Positions 21,068 through 32,607 of a stretch of DNA of 64,000 nucleotides are shown piece by piece; the first letter of the stretch is position 1, and every line of letters starts with the position of its first letter. The DNA lies in assembly GCF_000001735.4 (NCBI RefSeq), contig NC_003070.9, positions 7,874,001 through 7,938,000 of the forward strand, written 5' to 3'. Source of the DNA: Arabidopsis thaliana. Its lineage: Eukaryota; Streptophyta; Magnoliopsida; Brassicales; Brassicaceae. A program made the translations under genes and the position numbers. The notes below the pieces were generated by a model. That model worked only from the letters and a program-made list of their open reading frames with translations. It searched no databases and was not told the DNA's origin.

Positions 21068-23527
21068 CTACTCCCCTAAAAGAACCTTATTAACGAGCAT
21101 CTCAAAGTTCAATTTAGAAGAACCATGCTTATGCTCCGTCGCTTCATTCGCCAAGCGCCGCCACTCTTCCGCCTTCTCTCTCATATTCTTTCCCTTCTCT
21201 TCATCCATCAACTCCCTAACCACCGCCTCAACCTCTTCTCTCTTCACATCTCCACCAATCTCAATCCCAACCTCCCATTCGTCACGAGAAAACTTACAAT
21301 TAGTTTGTTGCTCTGCAAAAAACGGCCAACACACCATTGGAACTCCACCGCATAGACTTTCCAACGTCGAGTTCCACCCGCAATGCGTCAAGAACCCTCC
21401 AATGGCCGGATGAGAAAGGACTTTCTCTTGAGGACACCAACTTGCCAACATCCTCCGGTCCGCCGTAGCCGTTAAAAACTCCGGTGGAACCATTGCCTCA
21501 TCCCCGGCTACTAAATCCGGCCGGATCACCCACAAAAACTCTTTCCCCGTTGCAGCCAAACCCCATGCAAACTCCACAAGCTGTTTTGCGCTCAAAACAG
21601 TTATACTCCCGAAGTTAACGTACACAACACTGTTTCTAGCTTTCGTGTTTAGCCAGTCCAGACACTCAGTCTCCTCTCTCCAAAGATTCGATCCTGTCCG
21701 TCCGATTTCACTATACTCGCCGCTCTCTTGTTTCTCTAGTAAATGTAACGGTCCAATAGAATAAACCGGAGGTACAATGGATTTCATAGATTGGATAACG
21801 TCGTGTTCGAGATCATCAAACGTGTTGAGAATGATAGCTGAAGCGCGTTTGGCTCGGTCAGCCTCACGGATGATAAAGTTGAGCATGATGTCGTCAGGAT
21901 TAGTCGTTCGGATGAAGCTAGGGATGTCTTTTAGTCTTAGGTTCTTCATCGATGGTATCCAGTCTATTTTTGTGTCCAAGTGTTCCTTGGTTAAGTAACT
22001 CTCATCTGCCAAATAAACCACCATATTATTGATCAGAACTCGATATCATCTCAAGATTTCTTAACTACAATTAAAGATGCAAATTTGGATGCATTAACAT
22101 TGATACTGTATACAGGATCAGAGCCAGCAAAAGGTTATTATAGGTCAAAGATGTCAGACAAAAAGTGGTCTAAATACAATGATATATGGAATGGCTAATT
22201 GCATAGAGTTTACTTTTCCAAGTATGTGCTCTCTTTTGGAATTTAAATTTTATTTTAATTTATCCAGTTTGATTTTATTTTATTTTGCAAGTTATCCTAC
22301 TATTCTAGTTACAGCCACCATATATGACTATTAATTATGTTTCGCAATCATTGTGATTTTTAGTGCCTCAAATAGGGGAATCGGGAAAACCTAAAAGGAT
22401 ATGATTTTTTCTGGATTCATCTTTATTCGATTGAAAGTTCTGATTTACAGTTTGTTTTTAATATATAGAAATCGTTTGGGTTTGACGGTGTATAAGTTTT
22501 AACCCAAACTATAATTCTCTGTTGTTGACAAAGTTTATTAGTTTGTGTTATTGATGTATTTTATGACCATTGTTCTTTATTGGTTTGTATTTTTTATTCA
22601 CTATCGGTATTTCGTTTGGACAATCACAAAAGTATGGAAATGATTATATTTTTCTTTTTGAGAAAATACAAATTTAGGGATACTTTTTTTTTTTTGACAA
22701 ATTTATTATTTGTCCCTATTGTGGACCTCTTTTTTGGTGTATAATTTATTAGTTGGGGTCTCTAGTTGGGATTTTTTTGGTAAGTCCAAAACCCTTTAAC
22801 TAGCACAGTAGCATCCCAGTTACGAAATTATATAGATAAAAGCCAACAACTTGTTCACCTTGACTAATCTTGTTCGTGTGTATATACACGTAAAATATAC
22901 GATTCGCATTGATTATCTCATGGTTTCTTGTTTCTACGCTAAACTTAATATTATAACACGTAAATCAGTTTAAAAACACGGATTAAATCATCAATCCAAA
23001 ATTAATAATACAAACGTACCTTTTATTGGTGATAATCCCTTCTCGATGAAGCGATAGTAGTAAAGGTAAGCCAAGAAGCCACAAGCACTAGTTGTCCAAA
23101 AAAGAACCTCCGGGACACCGAGCTCCTCCGCAGCATCAAGTGTGAAGCTCATACAACCGTCGGATACGATACAGCTCACAGGAGGAACATCATCCCTTGC
23201 GTTGATCTGCCGGAGAAGCTCCTTGAATGGAGCGAGACAGTGCTTCATTGTGGACTCGCAAAGAGTAGGGATGTCCTGAGTGACGTCCACGTCAGTCTCG
23301 GGTAGACCGTCAGGGATGGACTCAAACCGGAAAGAAGGAAGCCCGTCAACGGCGTTAGGCCCACGGGACCGGAGGAGACGGTTGTGGTTGTAGACGGTGT
23401 TGACGAAGGTAATATGGAAGCCTTTGGCGTAAAGGAGTTTAGCCACTTTCATCATTGGGTTGATGTGGCCTTGAGCCGGATAAGGAACGCAAACTACGTG
23501 TTGTTTTTGTGCGACATGAGATCCCAT
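21068..23527 (-). CDS. UGT85A2: UDP-glycosyltransferase UGT85A2
   Basis: Exons 23020-23527 and 21068-22005 encode 481 residues. The intron is long for the array, 1014 bp against 162-344 in most copies. Exon 1 is nine bases shorter than in its paralogs ([13 protein letters not shown]), removing three residues near the N-terminus. The catalytic His of PAQGHINPM, the Asp of IVSDGCMSF, and a complete PSPG box with HCGWNST and FFAEQQ are all present. Cytosolic family-1 glucosyltransferase using UDP-glucose. From literature memory, the acceptor range includes small phenolics and stress compounds; the sequence does not specify it. Confidence 0.95.
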
Positions 23528-24115
23528 TTTCTTTCTCTCTTATGCAGAGAAAATATGAAAGTCGATTTGTATTTTTGATTGATAGGAATATGATTCCTTT
23601 ACGCTTATAGGACTCCGTTTTATAGAAATTATTAACAATGTGTTGGCTCGACCTTATGATCAGATTTTCCCACGTGGGAACTGTCGAAAGATCTGCCTCG
23701 CATGTGAAGATTTCCAAGTGGGCGATCTCGAGGCCGAATTTGTGTATTTATTATGTATAAAGCCTAACAAAATGATAATATTTTTTATTCAAAAGATGAG
23801 ATGTTATTGAGGTGTAGGTGAAATAAAAGTCAAAACTAGTGGCATATTTCAACACTCAAGCCAAAACATAAAATAAGGCCAACGATTTATAAGACTGTGA
23901 AATAAAATTGAAATTTTGATATAAGTGATGTTGTTTCGTTATTATTGAATTCAAGTATGCATAATCTTTACTGTTGAAACAAAACAACACTTATTTTATC
24001 TGGTTAATAATTAAACAGATACTTGTTCATCATTATATATATGATAACACTTTATTAAATTTCAATACATAACATAATTTTGTAACGATCATATCTAAAA
24101 TAAATTGTAGTCTCT
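23528..24115. other. UGT85A2 promoter and 3' flank of UGT85A5
   Basis: Contains the UGT85A2 upstream region with its G-box and the block related to the UGT85A7 promoter. From about 23800 to 24110 it is AT-rich without features I can name. Confidence 0.55.
23671..23676 (-). promoter_or_regulatory. G-box CACGTG upstream of UGT85A2
   Basis: In the context CCCACGTGGGA, a 10-bp perfect palindrome core, 144 bp upstream of the UGT85A2 start. The following ACTGTCGAAAGATCT resembles the UGT85A5 promoter (ACTGTCGATCT). Confidence 0.6.
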
Positions 24116-25879
24116 CTACTCCCCTAAAAGAACCTTGTCAACGACCATCTGAAAATTTAGTTCCGACGAACCATAAATAGGCTTCGTCGCTTCCTCAGCC
24201 AAGCGCTGCCACTCTTCGGCCTTTTGCCTCATTTTCTTTCCTTTGTCTCCGTCCATGAGTTCTCTAACCAACTCCTCAACCTCCTCCCTCCTCACATCTC
24301 CACCGATCTCCATCCCCACTTCCCATTCATCACAACAATATTTACAATTTGTTTGCTGTTCCGCAAAGAACGGCCAACACACCATTGGAACTCCACCGGA
24401 GAGACTCTCCAAAGTCGAATTCCATCCACTATGCGTTAAGAACCCTCCAACTGCCGGATGAGAAAGAACTTTTTCTTGAGGACACCAACTCGCTAGCATC
24501 CTTCGGTTAGCCGTCTCTATTAGAAAGTCCGGCGGAAGCATTGGCACATCACCGGCTACTAAATCCGGCCTAATCACCCACAAAAAATCTTTTTTGGTCG
24601 CTGCTAAACCCCAAGCAAACTCCACGAGTTGTTTCGCACTCATCACTGTTATGCTACCGAAATTAACATAAACGACACTGTTTGGAGACTTAGTATCAAG
24701 CCAATCCAAACACTCCATCTCCTCTCTCCACATATTCGTTCCTATCTGTCCGATGTCACTTTCCTCGTCGATATCCCGATTCACAAATAGATGAAGCGGT
24801 CCAATAGTGTACACTTGAGGTATGATAGATTGAATAGAACGGACGACATCATGCTCAAGACTATCGAATGTGTTGAGAATGATAGCGGAAGCGCGTTTGG
24901 CTCGGTCAGCCTCATGGACAAAAAAGTTAAGCATTATGTCTTCAGTATTAGTTGCACGGATAAAGCTTGGGATGTCTTTAAGTCCTAGGTTTTTCATCGA
25001 TGGTATCCAATTTATTTTTGTGTCCAAAGAACTTTCATCTGCCATAATCCACTTCCATTTTATAAGTATAATTTTATATCTCAATATTTACTATAAAAAC
25101 ATTCAAGCACCGTATTATATGCAAATTTTTGATGCATTTAATTTTGATCAATTAATACTATAGATTAATTTCAGAGTAAGGATGAGTTATTCTTGGTCGC
25201 CCTAACAATGACAGAAAAAGGCCTAGACGACGGTACTTCTTACGTATCTGTATTATAGGTACCTCTGTTCTAGGTGTCATAGATAATGTAAATTGTTAAT
25301 GAAATAATAATAATAATATACTTTGTGATGAAAACCTAAACTAATAATAACCTTTTACTTACCTTTTATTGGTGATAACCCCTTCTCGATGAAGCGATAG
25401 AAGTGTAGATAAGCCAAGAAGCCACAAGCACTTGGTGTCCAAAAAAGAACATCCGGGACTCCAAGCTCCTCTGCAGCATCAAGAGTAAAGCTCATCACAC
25501 CGTCGGATACAATACAGCTTACCGGAGGAACATCCTTTGTGGTGTTGATCCGCCGGAGAAGCTCCTTGAAAGGAGCTAGACAGTTTTTCATGGTGGACTC
25601 ACAAAGGGTAGGGACATCCTGCATGACGTCCTTGTTTTCCTCCGGTAGACCGTCAGGGATGGACTCGAACCGAAAAGAAGGAAGCCCATCAAGGGAGTTG
25701 GGACCACGTGACCGGATGAGACGGTTATGGTTGTAGTTAGTGTTGACGAAGGTAACATGGAAGCCTCTGGCATAGAGGAGTTTAGCCACTTTGAGCATCG
25801 GATTGATGTGGCCTTGAGCCGGGAAAGGTATGCAAACTACGTGTGGTTTTTGTCCGCTTGTAACAGCATGAGACGCCAT
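24116..25879 (-). CDS. UGT85A5: UDP-glycosyltransferase UGT85A5
   Basis: Exons 25363-25879 and 24116-25038 encode 479 residues with a 324-bp intron. Exon 2 opens [11 protein letters not shown], five codons shorter than the paralogs' [16 protein letters not shown] type, so a small internal deletion has occurred. Inside the PSPG box the near-invariant Cys of HCGWNS is Ser (HSGWNST). That position lies next to the UDP-glucose-contacting His-Gly-Trp-Asn-Ser residues; Ser is a conservative swap and the enzyme is probably active. The catalytic His (PAQGHINPM) and Asp (IVSDGVMSF) are intact. Cytosolic UDP-glucose-dependent glucosyltransferase; reported in the literature in connection with salt tolerance, which I cannot judge from sequence. 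Confidence 0.94.
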
Positions 25880-26521
25880 TTTCTTTTCTTGTATGCCAAA
25901 AACAAAAAGATCAAAGATGGATATGTATGTGATTGATCTGGAAACACTTTAGCTAGGTGTTAAAGGACTCCACAGTGAGATGGCGAGACCATGATTCTTG
26001 CACGTAGAGACTGTCGATCTTTGCCACGTGCGAAGGTTTCCCGTACCCGGGGGCATAAGCAATCTTGCTATATTTGTATAATTGATGTACTGCCAGCAGA
26101 AGATAAATGTTTATCTACTTGACGTTGGTCACCTAATAAAGGCCAGACTAGTGGTCCTATAAGGCAATAATTCGTGAAAACGATGTTTCTTAGGGTGTGA
26201 TAGAGTTTAGATAGTGTTATAAATATCTAGTTCTTGATTATTATTTTTCTTCCAAATTTTTTAAATAAAGTCTATGGTTTTTGTATTTAGATTTCTTTTA
26301 TGTTAATAGGAAATTTATTATGAAATATAGTTTATGCGGTCCTTATTAAGGGATCTTCCGATAATGCTTAGCATACACTTTCCTTTACCAATATCTCAAT
26401 CCATTTTACTAATCCAGGGTATTATTACACATAGTGAAAAGTGAAAATAGTAAAAGCAACTACTTATTGATTATTATATGTATACCACACTTTTATGACA
26501 ATCTTACGTTTTCAATTAATC
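25880..26521. other. UGT85A5 promoter and 3' flank of UGT85A3
   Basis: Holds the UGT85A5 upstream region with a G-box and a CACGTA half-site. The rest is AT-rich with no recognisable gene. Confidence 0.55.
26025..26030 (-). promoter_or_regulatory. G-box CACGTG upstream of UGT85A5
   Basis: CACGTG in TTGCCACGTGCGAAG, 146 bp upstream of the UGT85A5 start. A second partial site, CACGTA at 26001-26006, marks the place that aligns with the full G-box of UGT85A2, so the working site may have moved by about 24 bp. Confidence 0.5.
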
Positions 26522-28332
26522 TTACGTGTTAGGGATCTTTCCCAAGAGAACCTTGTTGACAATCGTCTCAAAATTTATCACCGACGAACCACACGGAAGC
26601 TTTGTAGCTTTCTCGGCCAAGCGCCGCCACTCTACAGCCTTCTCTCTCATTTTCTTTCCTTTCTCTCCATCCATGAGCTCTCTAACCACCGCCTCAACCT
26701 CTCCCCTCTTGACATCTCCACCGATCTCAATACCAACCTCCCATTCATCACAAGAAAACTTACAATTTGTTTGTTGCTCAGCAAAAAATGGCCAACATAC
26801 CATTGGAACTCCGCATGAAAGACTTTCTAACGTCGAATTCCACCCGCAATGGGTCAAGAACCCTCCGACCGCCGGATGAGAAAGAACTTTCTCCTGAGGA
26901 CACCAACTTGTCAGCATTCTTCGATCAGCTGTCTCCGCTAAAAACTCTTTTGGAATCACTGCCTCCTCTCCGGCTACTGAATCCGGCCGCATCACCCATA
27001 GAAACTCCTTTCCCGTTGCCGCCAAACCCCAAGCAAACTCCAAAAGCTGTGCCGTGGTCATTATTGTTATGCTCCCAAAGTTAACATAAACAACGCTATT
27101 TCGAGACTTAGTATTAAGCCATCCCAAGCACTCAGTCTCCTCTTTCCATAGATTTGATCCCATCCTTCCAATCTCACTATCTTCTTCAATCTCCCTGTTT
27201 ACTAAGAGATGAAGCGGTCCGATTGGATAAACCGGTGGTAAAATGGATTGCATAGACTGGATTATGTCATGTTCAAGGTCATCAAACGTGTTCAGAATGA
27301 TAGCAGAGGCACGTTTGGTTCGACATGCCTCACGGACAACGAAGTTGAGCATTATGTCGTTAGGATTAGTGGTACGTATAAAACTAGGAATGTCTTTTAG
27401 TTTTACATTGTTCATTGACGGTATCCAATCTATAACTGTGTCCAAGTATTCCTTCGTCAAGCAACTCGCATCTGCAAAATCCATCACACTTTATTTTATC
27501 ATTTTATCTCTCAATATTTATTTATAAAATTAATGCACAGACTTAGCATACACAATTTAATGTATTTTATAGTGATAGTCTTGTTTCAGAGCTAGTTGGC
27601 AAACAAATGGCTTAGAGAGTGATGTTGGCCTATTTGCATTAAGCTTTATTTATGGTTGTACTTTGAGATTCGGTTAAATAAGAGTTCTAGGCCAACATCA
27701 CTTTCTAGGCCTAATTGCAAATAAAGTGACCAAGCTCATGGTGTCTTAAGAGTTCTTACGTGAAATTTTATTTTATAACGTCGATTAATTCAATAATAAA
27801 TGCAAGAAAACGTACCTTTTACTGGACATAAACCCTTCTCGATGAAGAGATAAAAGTGTAGATAAGCCATGAAGCCACAAGCACTAGTGGTCCAAAAATG
27901 AATCTCCGGAACACCAAGCTCTTCCGCTACGTCAAGAGTAAAGCTCATCGAACCATCTGATACAATACAGCTCACCGGAGGGACATCCTCTCTCGTGACA
28001 ATCCGCTGGAGAAGCTTCTTGAACGGAACGAGACAGTTTTTCGTTGTGGACTCGGAAAGGGCAGGGATGTCCTGCGTGGCGTCCACGCCAGTCTCCGGAA
28101 GACCGTCAGGTATTGACTCGAACTGGAAGGAAGGAAGTCCATCGAGTGCGTTGGCCCCACGGGATCGGAGTAGACGGTTGTGGTTGTAGACGGTGTTGAC
28201 GAAGGTGACGTGGAAGCCTTTGACGTGGAGGAGTTTAGCCACTTTCATCATAGGGTTAATGTGGCCTTGAGCTGGGTAAGGCACGCAAACTACGTGTGGT
28301 TTTTGTTCGTTAGAAACAAAACGGGATCCCAT
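26522..28332 (-). CDS. UGT85A3: UDP-glycosyltransferase UGT85A3
   Basis: Exons 27816-28332 and 26522-27471 encode 488 residues; the intron is 344 bp and holds a short inverted repeat (listed separately). The N-lobe has PAQGHINPM with the catalytic His and IVSDGSMSF with the Asp. The PSPG box is complete ([28 protein letters not shown]). The C-terminus extends past the usual LLGE to LLGKIPNT. It differs from the others at several acceptor-side places (DASCLTKEY for [16 protein letters not shown] for EVLFWTT), which may change acceptor choice. Cytosolic UDP-glucose-dependent enzyme; acceptor unknown. Confidence 0.94.
27613..27707. repeat. Short inverted repeat in the UGT85A3 intron
   Basis: AGTGATGTTGGCCT at 27618-27631 is the exact reverse complement of 27689-27702; pairing extends to about 20 bp with one mismatch (27613-27632 with 27688-27707), leaving a 55-base loop. 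It can fold as a hairpin in the intron. No transposon ends or target duplication are apparent. Confidence 0.6.
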
Positions 28333-29850
28333 TTTCTATCTCTCTTTTGCCAAAAGACAAAATGTGATCTAACTAGTGTAGGCTTAGCTTAAGCTTTGAG
28401 GTACGCCAGTTTATAGGAAAACGGTGAGTCCATGTGTTTATCGCACGTGGCTATTTTAGCTCGAATATGTACATGACTACATTCTTTGTGAGTAAATTCA
28501 TACAAAATCCCCAAGTTTAAAATCCTCTGGTTAAAAAACAATTAAGCAAAAGTTATGCTTATGATTTAAAATTATAAATATTAAACTAGGAAACCGTAAA
28601 ATTTGAACTTAAACTTATTCTGTTACAATGTCACACTGTTATTTTTAGATGCAAAATGTAAATCTATAAAACTAACTATAAAATATTTAGAAAAATCAAT
28701 CTTGAGTTTTTGACTACCGTACAATATGACTTTTATCATCATATCAATATGATTAACACATTTAAAAAAGCCAGTTTTTTTGGTTATCCGGACATATTTT
28801 TGGTTATCCGTGTTAAAAGTTTATAATCACTGCTGCGAAGTCGATACCTACGGTTAAATTTATAAACGACATCACATTCAGAGAAAAAACTTCGGTGGGG
28901 GTCATAGTAATTGATGAAACTTGTCTACGAATAAAAACGACAAAACCGTCAAAACAAATCCTAGAATGGCGTGACTTGGATAATTTCATTCAAGGAGTAT
29001 TGAAATCGCAAAAGCAAAAATGGATTGAAATACCAAATATATACCGAATGAAAGGATAAGTTAGTGATAGTTATTTTTAAAAGAAAATCAATATAAACTA
29101 TACTTTTACAAACAAAACACAAAAAATAACTCGAATACAAACTAAAATTTCAAGACTTCACCCATCGCTTAATAAAGAACAATTATGATTCATGCTTTGT
29201 AACCGAACTTTAGGTTTTTAATTATGAGTTCATATATTTGTGATGACAAGGCATGTGCCATGGCAAGGTATGTATCTTTTTCGCTTGTGCCGAATAATTA
29301 ATGTACAAAAGAAGATGAGCGAATTCGAAAGCACATATTCAAGACGTAATAAATATGAGTAATGACGACTTTAAGCCATTAGGTGATGAAGTGAACAAAG
29401 CAGTAATAACAAGATGAGTGAGGTAAAGATCGGACTGGAAATTTGCATCTAGATTCTATTTGAAGGATCAAAATTGATACCTTGATCTATTAACTAGTTA
29501 AAAAAAATTCTCTAAACTAACCAGAAATTAAGAGTAAATTTTATTTTTTTTAACCATTATTTCACCAATGACTAGTATATTCTCATTTCAAAGTTGATAA
29601 TGATAGCATTGCATGCCATGAAGTCTCAGATCAAATTGCTAGAATCTTCTCAATTCAAAATATAAAAATTCAAATTAACGAGGAAAGAAAACCATCTTCG
29701 AAATTTGAAACATTAATATTTGAAAAACAAAATAAAAATAAAATTTAAAACATCTTATAAAATGAAACACATAATAGAAACAAAATAAACACTTACTTAG
29801 TAATCATTATAGAAAAAATAATACATTTCGATGATCATCTTATATTTTAG
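28333..29850. other. UGT85A3 promoter and 3' flank of UGT85A1
   Basis: The first 150 bases hold the UGT85A3 promoter with a G-box. The remaining 1.3 kb is AT-rich. A twice-repeated TGGTTATCCG (28781-28790 and 28801-28810) is the only local structure seen; there are no open frames of note. Confidence 0.5.
28444..28449 (-). promoter_or_regulatory. G-box CACGTG upstream of UGT85A3
   Basis: CACGTG in TCGCACGTGGCT, 112 bp upstream of the UGT85A3 start, nearly the same distance as in UGT85A7. Confidence 0.55.
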
Positions 29851-32607
29851 TTAATCCTGTGATTTTTGTCCCAAAAGAAACTTGCTAACAACCGTCTCAA
29901 AATTCATAACGGAAGAACCAAGTTTATGTTCCGTCGCTTTCTCGGCTAAGCGCTGCCACTCTACCGCCTTTTCTCTCATTTTCTTTCCCTTCTCTCCATC
30001 CATGAGCTCTCTAACCACCGCCTCAACTTCCTCTCTCTTCACATCTCCACCTATCTCAATCCCAACATCCCACTCGTCACAACAAAACTTACAATTCATT
30101 TGCTGGTCAGCAAAAAATGGCCAACACACCATCGGAACTCCACACGAAAGACTTTCCAATATCGAGTTCCACCCGCAATGCGTCAAAAACCCTCCAATAG
30201 CAGGATGAGAAAGTACTTTCTCTTGAGGACACCAACTCGCTAGCATACTGCGGTCTTTAGTCTCCATTAAAAAGTCCGGCGGAACCATAGCCTCCTCTCC
30301 CGCTACTAAATCTGGCCGGATCACCCATAAAAACTCTTTCCCACTTCCCGCCAAACCCCAAGCAAACTCCACAAGCTGCTTCACACTCAAAACCGTTATG
30401 CTCCCAAAGTTGATATAAATGACACTATTTTGAGTCTTAGTATCAAGCCAATCCAAACACTCCATCTCCTCTTTCCATAAATTCGAACTCATCATTCCAA
30501 TCTCACTACCTTCTTCAATCTCCCGGTTTGCTAAGAGATGAAGCGGTCCAACTGAATAAACCGGAGGTAAGATAGATTGCATAGCATGAACAACATCATG
30601 CTCAAGGTCATCAAATGTGTTTAGAATGATAGCAGAAGCACGTTTGGCTCGCTCGGTCTCGCGGAGGGCGAAACTAATCATAACATCATCAGGATTAGTG
30701 GTACGTATGAAGCTAGGAATATCCTTTAGTTTCACATTCTTCATGGTTGGTATAAAATCTATAACCGTGTCTTCTAAGTACTCCTTCGTCAAGTAACTCT
30801 CATCTGCCAAATCAATCACCATTTATTAATCAAGATAAGTCTCATGATATTAGTTAATAAAAATACAAGCACCGCATTTTAGAAAAAATTATGCATTTAC
30901 GTAAGCATCCACGTCTATATGATTCTCTAGGACACGGCATTCATTGTGTAATTTCAGAGCCAGAAAGAGTTATGAATATGACCGAAAGACAGAGTGGCCT
31001 GGTCCCTGGACAATGATATGCCAAATTGCATTGATTTTTTACGGTTTATTTCACTTTCATGTTTGGATATTACCCAATTTTATTTTTTTCCTCAACAAAC
31101 TTTCCCGCCGTCTCTCTCCTTCTTTTTTTTTTGGCAATATTGGTTATCTTTTTGTTTTCATACCAAATGTTCATGTGTGATGCATCTATGTTATTAAAGG
31201 TCACCGAAAAAAATTGGAACCAATACAAACAGATAATCTTTACACAAATAAATAACCTATCTTTTATATACGCTATAGTTCACCTAAAATTTGTTACTAT
31301 TTAAAAATCCCTCTTTTACAATTTTCAAGCCTTTTCACAAATATTAAATATATTTTGTTTACGTTCAAACTAATAATAAAAATCATAGAAAGACGACGTT
31401 TGCAAATATCATATAACTTTAAGATAAGTTAACAACAAAATTTATGTAAAATACGAAATGGAATTTTGAACATCATCATTTCCTTTAACATGATTTTAAA
31501 CTGTAATCAAAGTTAAGAATCTACGCATCTCTTAACAAAATAAAATATGGGATTTCTGTTCAATCTTTAATGTCACTCAAAATTCACCAGCGGATAGGGG
31601 AAGCGGAAGGTTAAAAAGATATCAATGCTTTAAAATAAATCAACAATGTATCTTCTCTAATTATTTATTTTTTTTTTGGCTAAGAAAACTGTAATATATA
31701 TATTACAAGAAAACTGCAAACGCATCGAAATAAAAAACATATCAAAACATTCATTACGTTATGTATATATTAAAATATGGACATTTCTCTTGATACTATA
31801 TATTTAGTAATGCTCAAAAACCTAGGCTACAATGTAACAATTGTATAAAATTGAGTATATATTACAACATGACCATCTTGAGTCTTGACCGGTCTCGTCG
31901 TGCGGGTGGATCGATTAGGATAGTCTATGGCTTCGCTAAATATGGTAGCTAAATGGATATTTTTTATCCAATATACAAACGATATATCTCAGATTAAAAA
32001 CTCACCCTGCTCGAGGTGTCTTAAGGGTTCTTACGTTAAATTTAATATCATAACGTCATTTAAATCAATAATCAATGTAAGAATACGTACCTTTTAGCGG
32101 ACATAAGCCCTTCTCGATGAAGAGATAAAAGTGTAGATAAGCCAGGAACGCACAGCCACTGGTTGTCCAAAAAAGAACCTCCGGGACTCCAAGCTCCTCC
32201 GCAACATCAAGAGTAAAGCTCATACAACCGTCAGATACAATACAGCTTACCGGAGGAACATTATCTCCAGCGTTGATCCGCTGGAGAAGCTCTCTGAACG
32301 GAGCGAGACAGTTCTTCATGGTGGACTCGCAAAGAGCTGTGATGTCCTGCGTGGCATCCATGTCTGTCTCTGGTAGACCGTCAGCAATGGACTCAAATCG
32401 GAACGAAGGAAGTCCATCTAGGGCATTGGACCCACGAGAACGAAGGAAACGATTGTGGTTGTAGACGGTGTTGACGAAGGTGACGTAGAAGCCTCTGGCG
32501 TGGAGGAGTTTAGCCACTCTCATCATAGGGTTGATGTGGCCTTGAGCCGGATATGGAACACAAACTACATGTGGTTTTTGTGAGTTATGAATGATCTGAG
32601 ATCCCAT
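29851..32607 (-). CDS. UGT85A1: UDP-glycosyltransferase UGT85A1
   Basis: Exons 32091-32607 and 29851-30803 encode 489 residues; the intron, 1287 bp, is the longest of the array. Catalytic His (PAQGHINPM), Asp (IVSDGCMSF) and PSPG box are intact; the box reads HCGWNSILE, with Ile for the usual Thr. Exon 2 begins [17 protein letters not shown], one codon longer than its paralogs. The C-terminus ends LLGQKSQD. From established work, UGT85A1 O-glucosylates trans-zeatin and dihydrozeatin, storing cytokinin in a reversible inactive form. Rightmost and thus most upstream member of the array, next to unrelated DNA with transposon insertions. Confidence 0.95.

Noticed and set aside
22660-22705. T-run in the UGT85A2 intron with ACAAATTTA on both sides
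   Set aside because: The repeat is only 9 bp of AT-rich sequence and the T-run does not touch it cleanly, so it is too weak to call a retroposed insertion.
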